Positions 53,591 through 64,000 of a DNA stretch of 64,000 bases are shown one piece after another. Every line of letters begins with the position of its first letter. Position 1 is the stretch's first letter. The translations under genes and the position numbers were made by a program. The DNA is taken from assembly GCA_012934845.2 (NCBI GenBank), contig WNNJ02001446.1, forward strand, positions 1 through 64,000. Direction: 5' to 3'. This DNA is from Pomphorhynchus laevis. Taxonomy: Eukaryota > Acanthocephala > Palaeacanthocephala > Echinorhynchida > Pomphorhynchidae. Below the pieces are notes generated by a model that was given only the letters and a program-made list of their open reading frames with translations, had not been told where the DNA came from and did not search any database.

Positions 53591-56500
53591 ATTTATTTTT
53601 TAAACAGTTAGTTGTCCGCTTAAGAGTTTAAATTTATTTTCAATAATATTTGGTTGATTTACATAATATTTGGTTGATTTACAATTTTGGTTGATATAAA
53701 TTAACAGTAGTTTTAATTAAGATAATGTAGGGACATTTATTATGGGACTGTTCTTTAAATTTAGTGAAATTTAAACAAATTTATTGAAAAGAAAAGAAAT
53801 TCATATCAAATATCATTAGCAACGAATTATATTCTCAAGTCTCCAGGTATTTACATTTGATTTTAGTCTACAACAAGACTTTGTATCTTATTCTAATTCA
53901 AAAATTTTTAAAATCTTAATTTGAGAAAATTTACAATTCGAATATATAAAGCACATTGTTCAAAGTAGTTTTCGCCGATTTTTTGAAAGCAGTGAAGATC
54001 TTAGGAATTTTGTGTCATTTGCAAGTTTTAAATAAAATATATTTGTTTTTTTTTATTTTATAAAAATAAAAATATTAAATTTTTAATGTACACAATTCGT
54101 ACATTTGCACATATTAAGTCTTATTAAAAATTTTGTAGAACTCTTTAAGTAAATCAAAAAATTTAAAAATTTAAAAATTTACAATTTACTTAAAAATTTA
54201 AAAATTTACTTAAAAATTTTGTTGTTTGGATACTTTCAAATTCGATTTTATAGATGTGGTCCACTATATCAGATATATGTAAACTCAGATTCAAATGCTC
54301 ATAAACGTTTTTTCACCAATTTGACTATTCAATTTGACTATCATTCAATTTGACTATTAATTTGGATTCACTGAATTGATTGAAAGAGTTGTCAACTATA
54401 ACTAAATTATCTGATGCTGTTATTTATAGCGAAGAATCTGTCGCGAATTATAGTGCCCTATTTTAGCAGAAAATTGATTAAAATTAATTTATTGTAAATC
54501 AGTTTAGCAGAAAATTAAATACTACGAAATTGCGATTAAAGTGGAACGTTCATCTATAAGATGGACGTAGTAATTATTTGGAAAATAATTTAATCTGGTA
54601 CAATTAAAATATTAATGCGTTTATCTTCAATTTCAAAATCAAAGAAGAATTTTATTGTAGAATCAAAAGATTCTAAAATTGAACATTACTTTTAAAAATT
54701 TCAAACATTCAACAATTACTTTTTTACTATAGAGATTAAACAAAAATATTTCTATCTGAATGTAGAAACTGTTCAAAACAATAATAAAACAACAAATTAT
54801 AGCATTGTTCATATAACTGAATCTTAATTCGGCTCTCTTCTTTATCTTCATACATAAGGGAGAGAAATTTAATAACAAGTAGCATATTTTCCTCAGTTAT
54901 ACTGCCTTAGCCGTTGTACTAAATACAAAAATCACAAGAATCGATTAATTTTGATAAAGACAATGTGTATTGATGTTTTAAATATCAATTGCTGATATTT
55001 GTTGACAGATAATTAAAGAAAGTAAAATGTTTTTATATTCCGACTATATTTTTAACGTTAAAGCTGCCTTATTTATATTTTGACACGATGAAAACGATTC
55101 CATTATATCATTTGCCATTCAAATTTGAGCTTGGACAGCATAATATAATAGCTTCGATAATGCATTGTCAAAAAATACGAAACTAAAAATATAAAAAACC
55201 ATAACGTTATGATCAAGATAATCAAAAAAAAATACATTATGTATTTATTACATTAATAATTATGTATAATATAAAATTAATAATATAAATTAATATTAAT
55301 TATATTATAATATAATTAATAAAAATAATTAATGAAAATGTATATTATAGTAATAATTATAGTTAATATTAATTATTACTCGAGTTTCGTATATTCTTAT
55401 AGTTTTGAATAAAATATATAATCTTTGATAAAATATATAAAATTATCAACAAGAAAAAATAAATTAATAGAAAAGAAATGTTATAATTTTTATTATTTTT
55501 ATAAAAGTGTAAAAATGATTTACACTAATCAAATCTTTGGAATAAAAAAATTAAAATTTATTTTTTCATCAAATTTGTATAAATAAGATTGCATTCGAAC
55601 AATAGGCAAGACTTTTTGCAGATGCACATCGATTACAAATCACATTACAATATATCGGATTTGCTATGTATCCAAAGCGGTTTTTATTGCTAGATGATAA
55701 AAAAGTGGTCAAATAAGGAGACTAAAAAGTTCATTTTTTTTCTTCGTGATAATGAATATCCTCGATATTTTAGTTATTACTACAATGAAACTTGCACTGA
55801 ACAAAAGATTTCGATGATTCAAACTTCATGATCAATCTTTGTTAGTAAAAACAAAATTCGTGTTAATTTATTTACTGCAAAATAACGAAATCAAAAACAA
55901 ATTAATTATATTTTATTAATTTTATACTTTATAAAGGTCATTTAAACTTTTCTAATTAAACGCCATTATTTGATTTAGAAATTTACCTTAATTTAAAGTC
56001 GAATATTTAATTAATTTAAAAATAGTAAATCTAAATGTTTGATGTTGATCCTATATTCTCAACTCGTTTTTATACTGCCGTTTTTATACGTTTTTAATCA
56101 CGACAAAAGCCATTATAATATATTTAATCTGGGAATATGAATTATGAATTGAACTCGTGCTCACTGTTTTCATCATGCCCGCTGAAAATTCTCAAAGGTC
56201 AAAGGAACACAGTGATATTGAAGATTGATATAATCCGCAGCAAACAGACTAATTATACTTCTGTTTTGTATTCAAATAGTGTATTTGCTGATCTCGAGAT
56301 GAAAAATGTGGATTAATTATCCAAATCATTGATCATCACCAATCTCTATCTCAGAGGGTGAAGAATAAAAATGATACATAGATTCAATGTAATTTATAAT
56401 TGGGTTTGCCAATTATTTTTTTACTGATTTTCAGGCTAATCTATTCATATGCGTTGTTTTGAATACCAGCAAATTGGAAAGAATCATCATAACTTTTTGT

Positions 56501-57850
56501 GCAAGAATGAATTTGGGACTAACTTTCTGAACCATATTTCACTTTAAGCAACTAAACGTTTTTGTCAATTATATTAGCTATAAAATGATAATGAACTCTC
56601 TCTTCGATATATATACCCGTTTCGAAGGTAAACTTGTACAAACAATAGCATTTATATGAACTGTAAAAATAAAAAATATTTATTATTAAATATAAAGTAT
56701 TTAATCTAACGTAAAAATGTTAAAGCTTTTTAACATTTTAATAATTAATATTAAATTATTAAATATTAATATTATAGATTATAGATTAATATTTTAGATT
56801 AACTTGGTACTTTTAATTTCCATTTTTGATTTTAAATTTTATTTGAATTAATTATAATTAATTAAATATGTAATTAATTTTAATTATAAAATTTTATGAT
56901 TTAAATTAATTATTCGTTAATGTGGAAAAATTAATAAATAAATTTAATTTCGTAAATTATTCATTAATTATTCTTTTAAATGTTAATGTAATTTGTCATA
57001 CAATTAAATTGGTGTACACTCTTGTTTCTCGTTTCTGAAATCTATTAAAGCTTAAAATACTTATTATAATTAAAAATATTTAAATATCAAATTTACCTTT
57101 ACAAATATAATGTGTAAATTAATTTAATGCTATAAATATTTAAGAATGTAATTTTTTATCAATTGAATAAATTACTACCGAAGAGGTTTATATACAAAGG
57201 TGTGTTTATTACAATATTTTTTCTCATTTAGTTATGATAAAAATTAATTTATAATAAATATTAATATATATTATACATATTATATAATATATTAATATCA
57301 ATCAATAATCCTTTATTTTTACAAGATGAACATGTATCTTTGTTCATACGATAGACAAAATTTGAAGACATGAAAAATATATATACAAGTAGGAAAATTA
57401 AAATTACACATAATATTCTCAAAATATCTTAAAATTACACAATAAACAGTTAAAGAGCAGACGATCTGAGTATTAATGCTGTAAGTAAGAAGCTGCGCTT
57501 TAGCTTTTCTGTATGAGCAAGCTTAACTATCTTATTTGACTTTGTAGATCGTACCGCTTTATATATTAAATATATATTAGATATTATATTAAATATATAT
57601 TAAATATATTAATTTGTAATATATATTAAATTCATATTATGTTATAATTCATATTATATATTAAAATTCATATTATATTCATATTATATTAATATATTAT
57701 ATATATTAATTTATAATATATATATTAAATTCATATAAATATATTTATATAAAAATATAAATTCATATCTAACACGCGATTTATACAAAAAGAAATTTTA
57801 AGTTAATTCAATTGTGCAACGTTGATTAAGTTAATTCAACGTTGATATAA
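53591..57850. other. AT-rich region, no gene recognised
   Basis: This 4.3-kb stretch is dominated by TTAATTAAT, AAATTTAAAAATTT and ATATATTAA runs (notably 54130-54230, 55250-55380, 56690-56990, 57540-57780). The few short open frames (for example 54663-54878, -) have no recognisable motif. A small PLE scrap may lie at 53600-53720. Confidence 0.5.
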
Positions 57851-57984
57851 TCTTATCTATAAGCCAACAGCAGTACGCTACATTTTACGACTAGAGTAAT
57901 TGTTTGTATAACATTATAATTAAAATTTTATATTTTATATCAAGTTATGAACTTGATATAAATTGATAGAAATACAAGTTGCTT

Positions 57985-58965
57985 TAATCCCTAGTTGTTT
58001 AAGTCAACATCAGTACGTTACATTTCAGTATTGGTGAACCTTATTAGCTACTGATCCAATACCTACGTTACACGTTTCGGTCCTTTCAATGCTGACTGAC
58101 CATCACTCAATTCGTCTGCTTTATTGGCATTTAGATATAATGAAAGACTTTCATCTTACATTTTGCAAATTTAATTGAAATCATTTCTGATTTCAAATTA
58201 AATTAGCGTTGGTAGGGGAAGGTGCAACCTTCAATGTGAAAGCCTACCTATTTTTGCAATTAATTGCAATTTTCAAACTAGTCATATGTGCTTGATATAC
58301 CTTTGATTCGATTATCCGAATCAAACAATTCATTTATAGTATTTTGGTATTTCAGTATTGGTGGACCTTTATTGACAATAAGATTAAATGAAATAAATAA
58401 AATCAGCTAACTGAGTCTACGTATTTAATATAAATTTTTTATATTTTAATTACGAAATTAAAAAATAATAATGCTAAATTAAAATTTAATTACTAAATAA
58501 TAAATAATTATAAACAATAAATAATTGTTATGATATTTTATACAATTTATATACATACGTTAAAATTTAAAATTGAAATTTAAAATAAAAGTCATTTGTG
58601 AGAATAAAATAGTCATCACAATTTCAACAGTAACAATGACTGCACAGACATATCAACTTAAAATTAGGAAACAAACTATAGATGACTTGTTTGAAAATAG
58701 CAATTAATTTCAAAAATAAGTAAGTTTTCAAATTGAAAGTAAAACCTTCCCTTACCAACGCTGATTTAATTTGAAATCAGAAATGATTTCAATTAAATTT
58801 GCAAAATGTAAGAAGAAAGTCTTTAAAAGTCTAGTCAAATGATGGCAGATAACATTAAAAGGATTGAAACGCGAAAGGTAGATATTGGATCAATAGCTGA
58901 TGAGGACCGCCAATACTGAATGTAGCGTACTATTGTTGGCGTAAAGATAGGATTAAAAGGAGCAT
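57985..58965. mobile_element. foldback element with about 230-bp inverted arms
   Basis: The arms (about 58000-58250 and 58710-58960) are inverted copies. The best block is 58159-58224 (ACATTTTGCAAATTTAATTG to TAGGGGAAGG) with 58746-58809. Outer sequences CCAATACTG and GTA(C/G)GTTACATT also match across arms, and part of the arm is repeated outside at about 57860-57890 and 58345-58375. A PLE 3' end sits in the middle (58402-58600). No transposase is present, so it is non-autonomous. Confidence 0.7.
58402..58600 (-). repeat. PLE 3' end, minus strand, inside the foldback
   Basis: AATCAGCTAACTGAGTCTAC, ATTTAATATAAAT and AATAATGCTAAATTAAAATT match the other 3' ends. The copy stops before the pseudoknot. 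Confidence 0.72.
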
Positions 58966-59484
58966 GCAGAATAAAATAGTCATCAAAATTTTAATGGTAA
59001 TAATGATTGCACAGGTATATCACCGTTTATTAACCTCAATTGCAAACTAACTCTATATTCGTTTACTGCAAAGGCGAAAACAACATCCAAAGAATCAACT
59101 ATTACAATCAAAAATTGACAATCGTGAATATATAATACACACAAAAGCGAACAAAAATTTTCGTAAATGCTTTTAAAAAATCCCCACCCCACATTGTTTT
59201 GAGGAACTATTTAATCTCTGAGTAAAGCAAATTTTTGATTTATACACTCAATTTTGACAATTTCAAAATTTTAAATTAAATTCGAGAAATCGTTAAGAAA
59301 TACTGAATTGTCCCAAATAATAAAACGAACTAGTTTTTCTTCAAATTTGAAAATAAAGTGTTAGTTTCGAACAAGCAAATTATGAAATAAACGATTTTTT
59401 ATTATTGGAGCTGGATGAAAGAAAAGAGAAAAATTTAATTTGATATTTCGGTAACCTTTTTGTTAGTATCTTCAGAAAATTACC
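58966..59484. other. unassigned spacer with hammerhead-like string
   Basis: An open frame at 58983-59192 (-) has no known motif. Minus-strand 59475-59445 reads CTGAAGA, 19 bases, then CCGAAAT, and its surroundings resemble the arm at 39721-39752. Confidence 0.45.
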
Positions 59485-60227
59485 TCATATAATCCAAAAT
59501 TACATCTGAAGATGTAATTATCTAAAGATGCGAACTGAGGTTAGGTAAATGTCAAATAAAATTTCCCTCTTTATTTTGATCCAACTTCAATAATTCTTTA
59601 TCAATAAAATGGATCATTATGAACTATTTAAAAAGATGTTAATGATACAAAGATAAAAACAGGGAATTATCTAATAATCTAAAATTACATCTGAAGATGT
59701 AATTATCTAAAGATGCGAACTGAGGTTAGGTAAATGTCAAATAAAATTTCCCTCTTTATTTTGATCCAACTTCAATAATTCTTTATCAATAAAATGGATC
59801 ATTATGAACTATTTAAAAAGATGTTAATGATTTAAAGATATAAAAACAGGGAATTATCCAATAATCCAAAATTACATCTGAAGATGTAATTATCTAAAGA
59901 TGCGAACTGAGGTTAGGTAAATGTCAAATAAAATTTCCCTCTTTATTTTGATCCAACTTCAATAATTCTTTATCAATAAAATGGATCATTATGAACTATT
60001 TAAAAAGATGTTAATGATTTAAAGATATAAAAACAGGGAATTATCCAATAATCCAAAATTACATCTGAAGATGTAATTATCTAAAGATGCGAACTGAGGT
60101 TAGGTAAATGTCAAATAAAATTTCCCTCTTTATTTTGATCCAACTTCAATAATTCTTTATCAATAAAATGGATCATTATGAACTATTTAAAAAGATGTTA
60201 ATGATTTAAAGATATAAAAACAGGGAG
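59485..60227. repeat. satellite array, four copies of a 185-187 bp unit
   Basis: The marker TACATCTGAAGATGTA recurs at 59501, 59686, 59873 and 60060. Each unit contains the perfect palindrome arms AATTACATCT/AGATGTAATT around GA, plus GCGAACTGAGGTTAGG and ATAAAATGGATCATTATG. Copies are nearly identical. The array ends 45 bp from the stop codon of the RBPMS-like gene, so it may be partly in that gene's 3' untranslated region. Confidence 0.93.
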
Positions 60228-60271
60228 CAGGAAACAAATGGGTGCAATGAATACGCTATTATTATTAAAAC

Positions 60272-61789
60272 TCACTGGTTAAATCCACTTAAATATAATG
60301 CAGTACCCGGTGTGCCGCTGCAGTTCAAATTTGGATGTCCATTTTGAAACGTTGTCGCAAGACATCCGCTTGGAATTGAATGGAACGTATGCGTTGCAAA
60401 CGGCTATAGGCGATAGAAACTGTGATAAGAATATCGAATATATTTAAACACAAGTTTACCTGTAAGGTTGCTCCGTTATTTCCAGTAACATATTGTAATA
60501 ACGTTGGATGAATTGTTTGTAGTTCAAACGGCACAGTTGTTGGCCAACTATCAGTGATAAATGTTGTTCCGGTAAGATCTTCTAAAAACGAGCATAAAAA
60601 TTGAATTCACATTTTTGCTTTTACGAGAGCTTATAGGTATTATTGTAGGATGATGTGTTAATGACAAAGCGTTGTTAAACTTGTGTTGATATTTCGGCTT
60701 TTGTACTTTTGTGTTACTCTTAGCGAATTCGAGTCTGATCGTCTGATGTGATTCTGGATCGAAACGGATACCCTAAAAAAGTTTAACTGTATTTTGTTTG
60801 TCAACAAAAGTTTGCTTTGAAATAATTCTACTTCACTTTTATAAAATGCCAATTTATTTTGTACACTATCTATCCCTGATGGTAGATAATGTACAAGATC
60901 CAAAATTTTTTCGGTAATTTTACAAATATTTTTCCAAACTTTGTTGGAAATGGCTACAAAGTAAATATTCACTGCAGTAAATTGGAAAATTGGAAACCTA
61001 AAATATTATTAGATAATCTGGATCTAAAGATGCAGATAGTGCACTTATCATGCAAATTAATGGCGATAAAACAAAAAATAAAATTGTAAAATAAAAAAAT
61101 TAAAATGGCAGATGCACCACAATATTGATTAAATTTAATCTTGATTATTTAATTTTGATCAGGTAAAATTTTGATTACTAATTAAGAAGGTATATGTTAA
61201 GATACCGATCTGAAGGTTTATAGCACAATCATGCGAATTTAATATGTACATATTCTGTTGTACGAATCTTTTAATGTTACATATCAGGAATAATGTTACG
61301 AATATGTAAACACCTTTCAATGGTAGTTACCAATTCTAATCTACTTTTACGAAGAATTTACTTTAGATATTTAGAAAAGTGTGTAAAATAAAATCATAAA
61401 TGCCATTAGCAAAATATTCAGATTTGTTCTTCTATTGGAAATATCACGGGAAATGATATCAAAAATTGTGAATTGTGGAAGTTGTCAAAATAAATTATAT
61501 ACTTACAGATACTTCTTGTTTAGCGAATTCGGCGTCCGCTCTACTGGTGAAAGTTACGAAACCAACGGGCTATAAAAACAAAGGAATTTTTGGTCATTAC
61601 AACTCTGATATCCTACCGCTAAATGTTTTCCATTTTTATTCGTTATTTTCAAGAGTGAACCTTCGTAACCCTAGTCAAGATAAAATATACTGTTCAAAGT
61701 AAATTTATTACCTTAAATTGACGAAAAAGAAGATAAAGCTCCCTTGGCTTAGCGTCCATAGGCAGCCCACTTACAAAAAGTGTTCTTAC
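60272..61789 (-). CDS. RBPMS/couch-potato type RRM protein, 5' incomplete
   Basis: This RNA-binding protein has one RRM of the RBPMS/Hermes/couch-potato/MEC-8 kind, which binds CAC-containing RNA as a dimer and controls splicing or mRNA fate. Exons on the minus strand are 61789-61712, 61670-61617, 61569-61507, 60772-60625, 60581-60460 and 60403-60272 (stop TGA). All are GT...AG and in phase. RNP2 is TLFVSGLP. The strings [45 protein letters not shown] (RNP1) and [20 protein letters not shown] are almost those of animal orthologues. The C-terminal part ([13 protein letters not shown]..., ending SGFNQ) is less conserved. The exon before VRTLF, with the start codon, was not found and may lie beyond the LINEs at 62-64 kb. 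Confidence 0.93.
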
Positions 61790-62029
61790 CTTAAAAACAA
61801 GAGATCGTTTAAATTATAATAATTTTTTAAAAATATAAATAATATATTAAAATTTAAAATTGTTTTATTTTTAACTGATTAAAAGAGCAAAAAAACGAAA
61901 GATTATTTAATCTTACACAAATTTTGTGTAAATTTCAATGTTCACTCTAAATGCTCACGTCTTTATTTCATTTTTTCAAATCGCTACAACATCGTCTCAA
62001 CTATTATATTCCTTAAGATATATTACTAC

Positions 62030-62570
62030 CTTTCCTTGTTTGTTAACTCATCAAAAATTGCTCTAATACCACTGCCACGCAATATTAGCATCGCTGTGGG
62101 TATTCTTCTGTGCCTTCGACATTTCGATCACATTTCTAACGTTCTTTATTGAACAAATATATATCAAAGAATAATTTTTCGATTACTTCCTTTTATTTTA
62201 AGCTCTCCTTCTAACATGAATAGCCCATATTCTGAACATTCACTAGTTACATCTTTGACTCCATGTTCTACTAACTCATCTCTTCTGTCTGGACTAATAT
62301 CGACACTAATATCGATCTTAAAGTGCTCTATATAGTAGGCCTTTTAGCTTGGAACTATTTGTCTGTATATATTCGCTTCTCTGTGCATTATTTCCTTCAA
62401 ACGTCTTTATTTCATATTACCAAATCGCTACAAATCTACAATTTGACTGTTGATTTAATGCTTAATAGCTTTGTTATTTGTTTCAAATTTTTGTTTTTCT
62501 TTTTCTCTCTAGCGGACATGAAAGCGAGCTTGGGCTCAATGTTCACTCTAATATAATATATAATTGCTAT
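62030..62570 (+). mobile_element. L2-like LINE 3' fragment, decayed
   Basis: ACCACTGCCACGCAATATTA gives LPRNISIAVGILLCLRHFDH, matching family [21 protein letters not shown], and WNYLSVYIRFS near 62350 matches WNQLPIHIRQS. GCGGACATGAAAGCGAGCTT near 62511 is a degraded tail. It is as decayed as the copy at 19.3-22.7 kb and lies in the presumed first intron of the RBPMS-like gene. Confidence 0.7.
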
Positions 62571-62999
62571 TTATTATTTAAACTTATTAAATTTATTTTT
62601 ATTTTCTTTTTATTTTATCGTGTACAGTTTTTACTTATATTGCATTTATAAATTGGAATTTTCCTTTCTTTTATTGTAAGTGTTGAATACAATAATAATA
62701 TTTATATGTTACTTCTGACTTTTATTGTATGGAAAATTTGTAGCTCATTGTGATATTTTGTTTCATTGTTTTATAAATAAATAACTATTTTCTTAAAAAC
62801 AATAATACATGCGGATAATAAAAAAGTTGTCAGTTAGAGAAAAAGAAAAAACATAACATGCCTGAGAATTCTTCTTTCTTCATTCTGTTTAAACTCCTCT
62901 AGTTTATGTCCTCAGGTCAGGGGGATCTGAGTCATCCAGCCAATCCAACACGCCGCCCTCCGACTAAACTGTCTTTCACCCCCCCCGAAGAGTCCAATC
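62571..62999. other. no gene recognised
   Basis: AT-rich sequence; from about 62890 the base composition rises in GC where the next LINE's 3' region begins. Confidence 0.4.
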
Positions 63000-64000
63000 G
63001 AGGCGGACTATGCTGGGTAAACGAGAGACAAAGAGCTTGATAAACCTTAGCATTTGCTCTGAGGAACGTCCTCTAGAAAAGAAGACTAATCCCGAGATAG
63101 TCCAAGTGCCTCAAAGGCGCACCTGGGTTTTCCCTTTTAATGACAGATGCTGTCCCCGTTTAAGGGCCCACCTAGCTCTCTTCAGAATACATTTAAGTCT
63201 ATCCAGGTCAGCTTTCTCCGACCAGTTCACCAAAACGGTGAACCCCAGGTATTTTACTCGACTTGTGAAGGTAGGGAGTGGTTGAGGCTTAGAAATGGAG
63301 GAAAGTGCAAAGAGTGCTAATATCTTAAGTTTTTGCTTTGTTGCAGGGGTGCCATAGAAGACAACTACCTGCGATTTGACGGAGTTTAAAATAAGATTAG
63401 AACGGGTTAACTGGTCTTTAAATCTTAAGAAGAATCGGCTGATGTCCGAGACTACGTTTTCGCACCTGCGTCCAAAGAACAAGGCTGTGGTATCATCAGC
63501 ATATACCACTACACGTTGTTCGCGTTTAAATATTTTAAAAGTTCAATGGAGGCAGCAAGAAATAAGATTGGAGAAAGATGGGAACCTTGAGGCACACCCG
63601 TAATAGGGTAGAACTGACGGGCATCAGGGTCATCTCCATAATAGAATCGCTTAGTGTAGAGCAGAATCTCCACCCTGTAAACAATTCTCGCAGGCAATCC
63701 AAGGGACCTGAGAGAAGAGATAACAAAGGTAATGGAGATGCGGTCAAATGCAGCAGAAAAATCAAGGTAAACAGCCACAGCAAGTTGATGACTATTCTCC
63801 TGACAAAACTGATGCACTTCACCTACAACTGAATGGACCGAGCGACCTTTGACAAACCCATGGAAACTTGGTGATATTAAGTTTCGCCTACTTAAGTGAT
63901 CGCGGATTTTACGCGCAAGCGCTTTTTCGTAAATGGAGATGAGAGAATTTTGAATCGAAAAGGGTCGCAGATCTTTAGGACACGAAATCGATTTCTTTTT
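63000..64000 (-). mobile_element. LINE of a third family, 3' part, cut by window end
   Basis: The segment is clearly more GC-rich than its surroundings and carries an RT unlike families A and B. It extends beyond 64000. A C-rich stretch (CACCCCCCCCGAAG on the plus strand near 62979) and non-coding sequence mark the 3' side near 62930-63000; no poly(A) or tail repeat was confirmed. The composition difference suggests a recent arrival. Confidence 0.78.
63111..64000 (-). pseudogene. LINE reverse transcriptase (Jockey/I-group-like), partial
   Basis: From the window edge the minus strand reads CPKDLRPFSIQNSLISIYEK, HGFVKGRSVHSVVG, AVYLDFSAAFDRIS (motif A) and TGVPQGSHLSPILFL without a stop. At about 63509 a one-base frameshift separates NANNV from VYADDTTALFF (both catalytic Asp kept). 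SRVKYLGFTV and a basic ARWALKRG helix follow to 63111. GVPQGSxLSP and VKYLGF fit the Jockey/I/R1 group better than the CR1/L2 group. One frameshift is the only clear break in this part. Confidence 0.8.

Noticed and set aside
60658-60972. 104-codon minus-strand frame as a gene
   Set aside because: It overlaps the RBPMS-like exon at 60625-60772 in a different frame and is explained as a shadow.
1-64000. tRNA and rRNA genes
   Set aside because: No convincing cloverleaf or rRNA segment was noticed by eye; a tRNAscan-SE run would settle it.

Overview
The window is AT-rich animal DNA carrying spliced genes with canonical GT...AG introns. Its host genes are a serine palmitoyltransferase catalytic subunit, a DGAT1-like acyltransferase, a secreted Frizzled-related protein and an RBPMS/couch-potato type RNA-binding protein. 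The Frizzled-related and RBPMS genes show it is metazoan. The small introns, low GC and load of CR1/L2-like LINEs, Penelope-like elements (PLEs) and Ty3/gypsy remnants suggest an invertebrate with a modest genome. The species cannot be read from the sequence.

Layout. Positions 1-300 hold a well-formed type I hammerhead ribozyme inside a long inverted repeat. From 1688 to 16402 (+) runs a serine palmitoyltransferase gene in ten recognisable exons. Most of its introns are about 40-310 bp, but two are 7.6 and 5.2 kb and are filled with transposons: two tandem PLE copies plus dispersed PLE 3' ends in the first, and a hAT transposon with a LINE inside it plus a duplicated piece of the gene's own exons in the second. 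A single-exon DGAT1-like gene follows at 17515-18699 (+). Both enzymes act on lipids in the ER membrane.

From 19.3 to 37.6 kb the window is a retrotransposon pile: a decayed L2-like LINE (19.3-22.7), a gypsy integrase scrap and a minisatellite (23.1-23.6), a CR1-like LINE (23.6-27.0), and an L2-like LINE (27.05-33.5) into which an opposite-strand relative has inserted with an 8-bp target duplication. The secreted Frizzled-related gene is an island at 38300-39220 (-). Next come a near-complete but broken CR1-like LINE (40.1-44.8, +), two gypsy remnants (46.0-49.1, -), a different PLE reverse-transcriptase fragment sandwiched between two LINE tails (49.2-49.8), a 5'-truncated LINE with an open RT (49.8-51.5, -) and three PLE 3' ends (51.9-53.6, -).

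53.6-57.9 kb is AT-rich with nothing recognised. A foldback element (about 57.99-58.96) and a four-copy 186-bp satellite (59.49-60.23) come next. The satellite ends 45 bp from the stop codon of the RBPMS-like gene, which occupies 60272-61789 (-) in six exons too short for an ORF scan. A LINE tail and the 3' part of a further, more GC-rich LINE reverse transcriptase (63.0-64.0, -, cut by the window end) close the window.

The most interesting threads are RNA-level: the hammerhead and its antisense arm, related hammerhead-core strings at other repeat ends, a pseudoknot near the PLE 3' end kept in two near-intact copies, and a 3' stem-loop kept by the L2-like LINE copies.
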